NCBI RefSeq assembly: GCF_019039035.1
Contig: NZ_JAHNZT010000016.1
Span: 62,001 to 126,000 of the forward strand
Length of the DNA: 64,000 bases
Source: Citreicoccus inhibens
GTDB taxonomy: Bacteria; Myxococcota; Myxococcia; Myxococcales; Myxococcaceae
Reading direction: 5' to 3'
The notes beneath the pieces are model-generated. The model did not search any database, was not told the DNA's origin, and saw only the letters and a program-made list of their open reading frames with translations. Both the position numbers and the translations under genes were made by a program. The first letter of the stretch is position 1, and the number at the start of each line of letters is the position of its first letter. Of this stretch, positions 54,701-61,555 are shown one piece after another.

Positions 54701-56074
54701 GTCCTCGGCGAAGAAGTTGAGGTCGAACCGCGAGGCCGTGGTCTCGAACTCCAACGGCAGCATCCTGGCGCCGGCTGGGTTCGTGAACCCGCCCGCCTCT
54801 CGCGTCCACGAGAACACCGTCTGGAACAGCGGATTGAAGCCCAGGTTGCGCGGCGGCTTGAGCTCCTCGACGAGCAAGTCGAAGGGAAGGTCCTGGTGCG
54901 AGAACGCGCCCAGCACCACTTCGCGAACGCGCTCCAGCACCGTGTGGAAGCTGGGCCGTCCGCTCAGGTCCACGCGCATCACCAGGTTGTCGACGAAGAA
55001 GCCGACCAGGGGCTCCAGCTCCGGGCGTCCGCGGTTGATGGAGTTGGCGCCCAGGGCCAGGTCCTCGCGGCCCGACAAGCGGTGGAGCAGGACGAAGAAC
55101 GCGCCCAGCATGCTCACGAAGGGCGTGGCGTTCGCCGCGTGGCCGAGCGCCTTGAGCCCCTCGGCCAAGGCGGGCTCGACATCGAAGCGGACCTCGCCTC
55201 CCGCGAAGGACTGAACGCGCGGGCGCGGATGGTCCGTGGGCAGCTCCTGCAACGGGGACAGGCCCGCGAGCTGCTTGCGCCAATAGTCCACCAACCCCTG
55301 GCGCACCTCGCCCACCAGGTAGCCGCGCTGCCAGACCGCGAAGTCCGAGTACTGGAGTTCCAGCGGAGGCAGCGGCGACGGCTCGCCTTGCGAGAACGCC
55401 GCGTACAACATCATCAGCTCGCGGATGATGATGCCGCGCGCCCACACATCCGCCGCGATGTGATGCATGCAGACCTGGACGAGCTGCCCTTGGGTCCCCT
55501 GCGTGATGACGAGCACGCGCAGCATCGCGTCGCGGCTCAGCTCGAAGGGGCGTTGCCCCTCGCGATGCAGGTAGGCCTCCACCCCCTCGGGGCAGAGCGC
55601 GAGCACCGTCTCCTCGGAGAGCACGCGGAACTCGAGCCGAGGGTCGGGGTCCACGATTTGAACCGGAACGCCCTCGTCCTCCGCGTAGTACGTGCGGAGG
55701 ATTTCGTGGCGCTGGACGATCTCCGCGAAGCAGCGCTCCAGGATGTCGGTGTCGAGCGCGCCCTCCACGCGCATCGGCAGCGCGAGGTTGTAGGTGGAGC
55801 TGCCCGGCTCCAGCTGATCCAAGAACCACAGCCGCTGCTGACCAAAGGAGAGCGGCGCCGGCTTGTCGCGAGGCGCGCGGGTGATGGGCTGCACCTCGCG
55901 GACCCGATGCCGCTCGCGCAACAACTCCAACAGCTCGCCCTTGTGCTCGGCCAGTACCTTGCGCAGGTCGTCCCCCGCGGCGCCCTTGGGGCCGCGCAGA
56001 CGCAAGAGGTCACCCTCCGCCCAGACCTCGAGTCCTCGCCGGTTCAGCTCGGCGAGCAGCTCGCCCATTCTCAT
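51764..56074 (-). CDS. NRPS: docking-C-A-PCP-TE, probable asparagine incorporation
   Basis: 1436 residues. TubC-like N-terminal docking domain (3-55, GELLAELNRRGLEVWAEGDL). C domain about 70-500 with HHIAADVW (His204, His205, Asp209). A domain about 510-1030 with LAYILYTSGSTGQPKGTQVT, NEYGPTEAAVAC, YRTGDVARHLPDGNIEYLGR and a final lysine in TPSGKVDRKALP. My hand-read specificity residues are D-G-T-K-V-G-E-V-A-K, near the Asn codes such as DLTKVGEVGK with Gly for Leu at position 236. PCP about 1050-1120 with GGHSLLAIQL. Thioesterase about 1140-1430 with GWSYGG and His in PGNHMTL. The TE releases the chain, so the assembly line should end here although PKS genes follow. It overlaps the upstream PKS stop by 4 bases. 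Confidence 0.93.
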   Translation of the reverse strand: MRMGELLAELNRRGLEVWAEGDLLRLRGPKGAAGDDLRKVLAEHKGELLELLRERHRVREVQPITRAPRDKPAPLSFGQQRLWFLDQLEPGSSTYNLALPMRVEGALDTDILERCFAEIVQRHEILRTYYAEDEGVPVQIVDPDPRLEFRVLSEETVLALCPEGVEAYLHREGQRPFELSRDAMLRVLVITQGTQGQLVQVCMHHIAADVWARGIIIRELMMLYAAFSQGEPSPLPPLELQYSDFAVWQRGYLVGEVRQGLVDYWRKQLAGLSPLQELPTDHPRPRVQSFAGGEVRFDVEPALAEGLKALGHAANATPFVSMLGAFFVLLHRLSGREDLALGANSINRGRPELEPLVGFFVDNLVMRVDLSGRPSFHTVLERVREVVLGAFSHQDLPFDLLVEELKPPRNLGFNPLFQTVFSWTREAGGFTNPAGARMLPLEFETTASRFDLNFFAEDHGERLTGRIVFNRELFERDTIQRYVACFLTLMRALVTEPHRPVTELPLLPVAERARVLLEWNDTRAAPPRAECLHALFEARAERTPDACALVMGDWELTYGELDQQSDRLAAHLQTLGVGPEAVVGVCLERAPRLIVGLLAVLKAGGAFLPLDPDEAPERLRRILTDARPHVLLTSGEVPGAEGLTVVHLDDEGTGLPSATGRRLRRDVTAENLAYILYTSGSTGQPKGTQVTHASIVNYLRWSAEAYRLPRGAGSPVLGSISFDGTLTSLFAPLLTGRALFLLPRGQELELLASREYPEQGLSFIKMTPSHLRAFEGLGRAREVLERTHAVVLGGEGLHGGDLARWRELGLSTRVINEYGPTEAAVACSFYDVPSTGAPLPERIPIGRPITHTQLYILDRHGQLVPPGVPGELYIAGAGLARGYLGRPDLTAERFVPNPFAGELPGQSGSRLYRTGDVARHLPDGNIEYLGRLDDQLKIRGHRVESGEVESALARHPQVVHAAVVLHRATGESPRLVAYVQPTPPRPGDAEDLDVSLRRFLQGQLPEYMWPSSFLVLPELPLTPSGKVDRKALPAPRPRDASLGVRSEARTEMERQLEPLFRELLGLDAVAPDASFFELGGHSLLAIQLIARIRSALGVDVPLNEIFERPTIEGLAQWLTRADRPTALAVRLPDCIVALKPWGSKSPIFCTPPSAGSPAVYVSLARHLSPEQPLYGFQMPGVTDEKPALASIEETAALFVAGMRQVQPQGPYRIAGWSYGGIVACEMARQLEAQGEHVALLALIDGASLDRKAAQDSHDVKEAVSTGSQLVKVLVQTPLPRDYASLKLVGEWMGISLPDAPGELLRRDSDGHRSYLRRFLRDVRRTARNMLVTLRAERSYTFSSYEGHATLFRAGPSRPGKDSLVESVRRFARSGVEVISVPGNHMTLIMDERNVTVLAQHLQNCLDEVAVALARQEPRRTEPTLTQWTGSSSKEVA

Positions 56075-59000
56075 AGCGTCAGCTCCTCGACCTCGGTGGC
56101 GGGGATGGGCGTGCGCGCGAGCAGCTCGCTCAGTTCGAGCTGGGCGTGCAGCGACTCGACGATTCCGTCGATGCCCGTTCCATCGATGAAGCGCGACATG
56201 GGCAGGTCCACCCCCAGCTCGCGACCCATCCGGTTCTTCAGTTCAACGGCGCGCAGCGAATCGAGCCCCATCTCGTTGAGCGAGATGCGTCGCTGGAGCA
56301 CCTCATGCTCGGGCGAGAATCCGAGCAGCGGGGCCAGACGGTCCTGCACGTAGTGGGTCAGCAGGCCGCGACGACGTGCGGCATCCGCGCGCTTGAACTC
56401 CTCCAACAGGCCCGTCAGGCGCGCCGCGCGAGCAGGCGTTCCCGCCGCGAGCGCGGAGAACAGACGACCGTGGCCCGGCGAGGGCGGCGCCTCCATGGAT
56501 GTCGCGCTGAAAGGCAGCACGCCCACCTGCGTGGATTGTCGCGCGAGCAACGCCTCCAGGACTTCGAGCGCGCGACGCGGGGGGAGCACCGAGGCGTCCT
56601 CCGCGCTCCCCTGCCCTCGGCCGCGCGACCGCTCCGCCATGCCCGCGCCCGCCCATCGCCCCCAGTTGACGCTGAGCGCGGGCAGCCCCTGGGCTCGCCG
56701 ATGATGGGCGAGCGCGTCCAGGAACGTATTGGCGGCCACGTAGTTGGCCTGTCCTGCCACGCCCACGAGCGATGCCGCGGACGAGTAGACGACGAAGAAG
56801 TCGAGTGGCAGTTCCGAGGTGACCCGGTGCAGGTTCCACGCCCCCAGGACCTTGGGCTCCAGCACCCGCGCCAGGCGGGCCGGGTCCTGATGAGGCAACA
56901 CACCATCGTCGAGCACACCCGCGGCGTGGATGACTCCGCGCAGCGCGAGTCCTCGGGCAGCGACCTCCGCCACGACGCGCAGGAGGTCCTCGTGGCGCGA
57001 GGCATCTGCTCGGGCCACCGTCACCTCGCAGCCTCGCTCGGCCAACGCCGCGAGCCGCTCCTTCGCGTGCTCGCCCGGCTCACCTCGACCCAAGAGGACG
57101 AGGTGACGGGCACCCGCGTCCGCGAGCCACGCGGCGGTCTCCAGGCCGAGCGCGCCCAAGCCCCCCGTGACGAGGTAGGCCCCGTCCGCGTGGAGCCGCG
57201 GAGGTTCGGACTTCGCGCCAACCCTGTCCGCGCGCAGGAGCCTCGCCGCGAGGAGCTGCTCCCCGCGCAAGGCCAGCAGGTTCTCTTCGAGCACCGCTCC
57301 GAGCAGCGTCAGGAGTCGTGCGGGGGCCTCCGCGCTGTCGTCCAGGTCCACCAGTCGGCAGCCCAGCTCGGGATGCTCCAGGGCGGCGGCGCGCCCCAGT
57401 CCCCACACGGGAGATTGCGCAAGACCGCTCACGGTGTCGCCGGGCCGCGCGGCGACCGCGCCACGCGTCACGAACCACAGCGCCGGACGACGCGCCCAGT
57501 TCGCCCGCGCCATGGCCTGCACGAGGTGCAGCGCCCCGAGGGCTCCCGCCATGGCCGCGTCCGCCAGCGATGCGTCTGCGCGCTCCACGCGACGCTCGAG
57601 GCCCCAGAGCCAGACCACCGTGGTCGGCTCCTTCTGAATGGCCAGCTCGCGGAAGACGGCGTCAAAGCCCGCGGGGTCGCGAGGGTCCACCACGTACCGG
57701 TTCGCGCTGTCCTGCGCGGAGCGCTCCCCTGGAGTCACGAGGATGCAGCGACGCGACGGGCCCTCCAGCCGCTCGCGCAGCGCGTCCGTGACGGCTCCCT
57801 CTTCGGCCACCAGCACGTACCGTCCACCCTGGGGCAGAGGGCCTCCCTGGCGCGGCGCGGGCTGCTCCTTCCAGGCCATCTCCAGGAGCACCTCGCGCGC
57901 GGCCTCCGGGCGCGCCGAGAGGACAACCTGCCGATCGATGCGCTTGAGTTGGAGTCCATCCACCTCGGCGATGACCTCGCCGTCCTCGCCCAGGAGGCGC
58001 AGGTCGATGTGGAGCATCTCCACCGAGGGGTCCGCGTTCCCGTTGTTCCGCGCGTGCACCCAGATGGCGCTGGTGGGCCGCCGGAACCAGCGCAGGCGCT
58101 GAATGGCGACCGGCATGCGCTGGCGGTGGGACGTCGAGCGCTGGGCCTCCTCCATGAAGAGGGCCGCGACCGTCTGGAAGCAGGCATCCAGGATGAGGGG
58201 ATGAAGCCGGTACGCCTCCATGCCGAGGACGTGCTGATCCGGCAGGCGGATCCGCGCCAGGCATCCGCTCGGCTCGAAGCGCAGCTCCTCGATGGCCTGG
58301 AACGACGGGCCATACTCGAGCCCATGCTTCGCCATCAGCGCGTAGAGCGGCGCCGCGGAGCTGGGTGCCCCGAAGCGCGCGAGGAACCGCGCATCGAGCG
58401 CACCCCTGGTCCCTGGCGAGGGGAGGTCCCCGATGAGACCGCGCGCGAGCCGCTGCCAATCCTGCCCCTCGGCATCTCGCCCGTGGATCTCGAAGCGCGC
58501 GCCGCCGTCGTCCGGGGTGAGGACCGTCTGCACGTCGCAGACCGAGCCGTCGCCGAACACCAACGGGCGCTCCAGCTCGAAGGACTGGAGCTGAAGTGGA
58601 TGCTCGCGCTCCGTGGGAGGCAGCGCGGCGCTCAGCGCCATCTCCACGTAGCAGGCGGCGGGAAGAACGGTGGATCCAAACACGCGGTGCTCGGCGATGA
58701 AGGCCGGCGAGGAGGCGCTCAAGCGAGCCGAGAGCCGCGTCTCGCGAGAGCCCGCGAGGGGCATGGGCACACCGGCCAGCGGATGGGACTCTCCCTTCGC
58801 GCCGCCCGACTCCGCCACGTAGCGCCCCGGGCCCACATCCAGCCAGTAGCGCTCGCGCTGGAAGGGATACGTCGGCACGTTCGTCGGCCGTCGCTCGAAG
58901 GGCGCATCGAAGCCGGCCCAGTCGATCTCAAAGCCGCGCGTGTACAACCCACCGAGCGTGGACAAGAGCTGCGCGGCCTCGCCCGCCGAGGGCCGCAAGC

Positions 59001-61548
59001 TCGGCAGCCACGCCAGCGCGTCCTCTCCCGCGAACAACCGGCGTCCCAGTCCCGCGAGCACCGGCGCCGGCCCGACCTCCAGGTACGTCCCGTGCTTGAG
59101 GGCCCGCATGCGCTCCAGGCCCTGAGCGAAGCGCACGGGCTCGCGCAGGTGGCGGCTCCAGTACCCCGGCCGCGTGAGCGCCTCGGTGACAAGGCCCCCC
59201 TCCAACGTCGAGACGAAGGGCAGGCGCGGCGGCGAGAGGGACACACCTTGAACCGAGGCCTCGAAAGGCCCCACCACCGGATCCATCAACGGCGAGTGGA
59301 ACGCGTGGGTGACCCGCAGGAGCTTGCACGTCACGCCCTCGCGCTCGAGCGCGCCGGCCAGGTCGGCGATCGCGGCCCGGCTCCCCGAGACGACCACTTC
59401 CTCGGGGCCATTGATGGCCGCGATGGACACGACCTCCGCGAAGGGCGCCAGCACGCGCGTCGTCACATCCTCCGACGCGGTGACCGCGAGCATCGCGCCG
59501 TCACCCGGTGCATCGCTCATCAGTCGGGCGCGATCGACGACGAGCCGCAGCGCGTCCTCGATGCTCATGACGCCCGCGACCACGGCCGCGGCGTACTCCC
59601 CCAGGCTGTGCCCCATCACCGCCGAGGGGACGATGCCCCACGATGCCCACAGCTCGCAGACCGCGAACTCGAGCGCCACCAGCGCGGGCTGGGCGCAACG
59701 TGCGTCCTCTTGCAGCCGCGCCGCCTCGTCCCCGAAGAGGATGTCCTCCAGGCGGGGGACGATGAGGCCCGCCAGGACGGCCGAGCAGCGTTGCAGGGCC
59801 TCGCGGAAGACGGGCCAGAGGTCATGCAGCTCGCGCCCCACGCCGGCCCGCAGCGAGCCTTGTCCAGTGAAGAGGAAGACGGGCCGCGGACTCTCGATGC
59901 CCCGCCGGGGTTCGCGTGGGAGCGCCGCCTTCTCGTCACGCAGGCGCTTCAGCGCCGCGCGCAGCTCCGCGGTGGTGGCGCCCGTAACGGCCGCGCGGTG
60001 CTCGAACTGCGAGCGCCCCACGTTGGCCGTGTAGCACCAGTCCCCGAGCGCCGCGTCGTCACTCGGCAGCTCCTCCACGTGGGTGGCCAGGAGGGCATCG
60101 AGCGCGGCCTCCGTCTTCGCCGAGAGGGACAGCACATGGAGCGGACGCTCACGCGCGGGCACGGGGCGTTCGAGGACAGGGGACTCCTCCACCAACAAGT
60201 GCACGTTGGTGCCGCTGAAGCCGAAGCTGCTGACGCCCGCGATGCGGCGCGCCTCGCCCCGAGGCCACGGCTGCGCGGAGGTGGGGATGGTGACGGGCAG
60301 ATCATCCCAGCGGATGTTCGGGTTCGGCGTCGCGAAGTGCAGATGCGCGGGGATGCTCTCGTGGCGCAGCGCCAGGATGACCTTGATGAGCCCCGCGACG
60401 CCGGCGGCGGCCTCCAGGTGCCCGATGTTCGTCTTCACCGAGCCCACGAACAGCGGACGCTCGCGCGTGACGCCCCGGCCGTAGACGGCGCGGATCGCCT
60501 CCATCTCGATGGGGTCGCCCAGCGCGGTCCCGGTCCCGTGCGCCTCGATGAAGCCCACCTGGTGCGGCTCCACGCCGCCGTTCTCCAGCGCCATGCGCAG
60601 GACGCGCTCCTGCGAGCGCCCGTTGGGCACCATGAGCCCGCTGCTGCGCCCATCGTGGTTGAGCGCCGAGCCTCGGATGACGGCGAGGATCTGATCTCCC
60701 GCCGCCAGCGCATCCGACAGCCGCCGCAGGACGACGACGCCGCACCCCTCTCCGCGGCCAAAGCCGTCCGCCGACGCATCGAAGGCCTTGCACCGGCCAT
60801 CCGCGGACAGCATGCGGTTCTGGCACTCGAACATCATGGTCAGGGGCGCGAGGCTGAGGCTCACCCCTCCGGCAAGCGCCAGATCGCTCTCGTCATTGCG
60901 CAGGCTCTGACACGCGAGGTGGACCGCCACGGCCGAGGACGAGCAGGCGGTGTCCACGGTGAGCGCCGGCCCCTGGAAGCCCATCGTGTGAGCGATGCGC
61001 CCCGCGGCCATCGACGGGTAGTTCAGCGACGCGGACTGCATCTCCACGCCCGCGGTGATGCCGAGCACGTTGTAGTCGTTGTGCATCAGCCCCACGAAGA
61101 CGCCCGTGCGGCTCCCGACGAGGCCGCCGGGAGGGATGCCCGAGCGCTCCAGCGCCCGCCAGCACTCCTCCAGCAGCAGCCGCTGCTGCGGATCCATGTC
61201 CTTCGCGTCGCGCGGCGGGATGCCAAAGAAGCTCGGCTCGAACAGGTCCACGTTCTCGATGAACGCGCCGCGACGCGTGTAGACCTTGCCCCTCACGCCC
61301 GGGGTGGGGTCGTAGATGTCGTCGATGTTCCATCGCTCGCGCGGCACCTCGCGCGTGGCGTCTCCTCCGTCACGGAGGAAGCGCCAGAAGGCCTCGGGCA
61401 GCTCATCGCCGCCCGGGAAGCGACAGGCCATGCCGATGACCGCGATGGGCTCCGCGGCCAGCACGTCCTTCTTCGCGCGGAGCTGGTTCGCCAGATAGGC
61501 CAGCTTGACGACCGGAAGCTCCGAGATGCGTGTCGGCAGTTTCGCCAT
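56071..61548 (-). CDS. Type I polyketide synthase module KS-AT-DH-KR-ACP
   Basis: 1825 residues. N-terminal docking helix ISELPVVKLAYLANQLRAKK. KS about 34-455: Cys202, His337, His377. AT about 555-855: Ser648 in GHSLGE, malonyl-type HAFH at 748-751. DH about 920-1205: His954 in HRVFGSTVLP and Asp1121 in LILDACFQ. A structural KR half, then KR about 1455-1640 with GGLGALG, LDDG and Tyr1603. ACP about 1735-1800 with Ser1764 in GLDSL. It adds one malonate and gives an enoyl chain. The C-terminus carries a short helix, and the gene overlaps the NRPS start by 4 bases, consistent with direct transfer to the NRPS docking domain. Confidence 0.96.
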   Translation of the reverse strand: MAKLPTRISELPVVKLAYLANQLRAKKDVLAAEPIAVIGMACRFPGGDELPEAFWRFLRDGGDATREVPRERWNIDDIYDPTPGVRGKVYTRRGAFIENVDLFEPSFFGIPPRDAKDMDPQQRLLLEECWRALERSGIPPGGLVGSRTGVFVGLMHNDYNVLGITAGVEMQSASLNYPSMAAGRIAHTMGFQGPALTVDTACSSSAVAVHLACQSLRNDESDLALAGGVSLSLAPLTMMFECQNRMLSADGRCKAFDASADGFGRGEGCGVVVLRRLSDALAAGDQILAVIRGSALNHDGRSSGLMVPNGRSQERVLRMALENGGVEPHQVGFIEAHGTGTALGDPIEMEAIRAVYGRGVTRERPLFVGSVKTNIGHLEAAAGVAGLIKVILALRHESIPAHLHFATPNPNIRWDDLPVTIPTSAQPWPRGEARRIAGVSSFGFSGTNVHLLVEESPVLERPVPARERPLHVLSLSAKTEAALDALLATHVEELPSDDAALGDWCYTANVGRSQFEHRAAVTGATTAELRAALKRLRDEKAALPREPRRGIESPRPVFLFTGQGSLRAGVGRELHDLWPVFREALQRCSAVLAGLIVPRLEDILFGDEAARLQEDARCAQPALVALEFAVCELWASWGIVPSAVMGHSLGEYAAAVVAGVMSIEDALRLVVDRARLMSDAPGDGAMLAVTASEDVTTRVLAPFAEVVSIAAINGPEEVVVSGSRAAIADLAGALEREGVTCKLLRVTHAFHSPLMDPVVGPFEASVQGVSLSPPRLPFVSTLEGGLVTEALTRPGYWSRHLREPVRFAQGLERMRALKHGTYLEVGPAPVLAGLGRRLFAGEDALAWLPSLRPSAGEAAQLLSTLGGLYTRGFEIDWAGFDAPFERRPTNVPTYPFQRERYWLDVGPGRYVAESGGAKGESHPLAGVPMPLAGSRETRLSARLSASSPAFIAEHRVFGSTVLPAACYVEMALSAALPPTEREHPLQLQSFELERPLVFGDGSVCDVQTVLTPDDGGARFEIHGRDAEGQDWQRLARGLIGDLPSPGTRGALDARFLARFGAPSSAAPLYALMAKHGLEYGPSFQAIEELRFEPSGCLARIRLPDQHVLGMEAYRLHPLILDACFQTVAALFMEEAQRSTSHRQRMPVAIQRLRWFRRPTSAIWVHARNNGNADPSVEMLHIDLRLLGEDGEVIAEVDGLQLKRIDRQVVLSARPEAAREVLLEMAWKEQPAPRQGGPLPQGGRYVLVAEEGAVTDALRERLEGPSRRCILVTPGERSAQDSANRYVVDPRDPAGFDAVFRELAIQKEPTTVVWLWGLERRVERADASLADAAMAGALGALHLVQAMARANWARRPALWFVTRGAVAARPGDTVSGLAQSPVWGLGRAAALEHPELGCRLVDLDDSAEAPARLLTLLGAVLEENLLALRGEQLLAARLLRADRVGAKSEPPRLHADGAYLVTGGLGALGLETAAWLADAGARHLVLLGRGEPGEHAKERLAALAERGCEVTVARADASRHEDLLRVVAEVAARGLALRGVIHAAGVLDDGVLPHQDPARLARVLEPKVLGAWNLHRVTSELPLDFFVVYSSAASLVGVAGQANYVAANTFLDALAHHRRAQGLPALSVNWGRWAGAGMAERSRGRGQGSAEDASVLPPRRALEVLEALLARQSTQVGVLPFSATSMEAPPSPGHGRLFSALAAGTPARAARLTGLLEEFKRADAARRRGLLTHYVQDRLAPLLGFSPEHEVLQRRISLNEMGLDSLRAVELKNRMGRELGVDLPMSRFIDGTGIDGIVESLHAQLELSELLARTPIPATEVEELTL

Positions 61549-61555
61549 CGGGTCC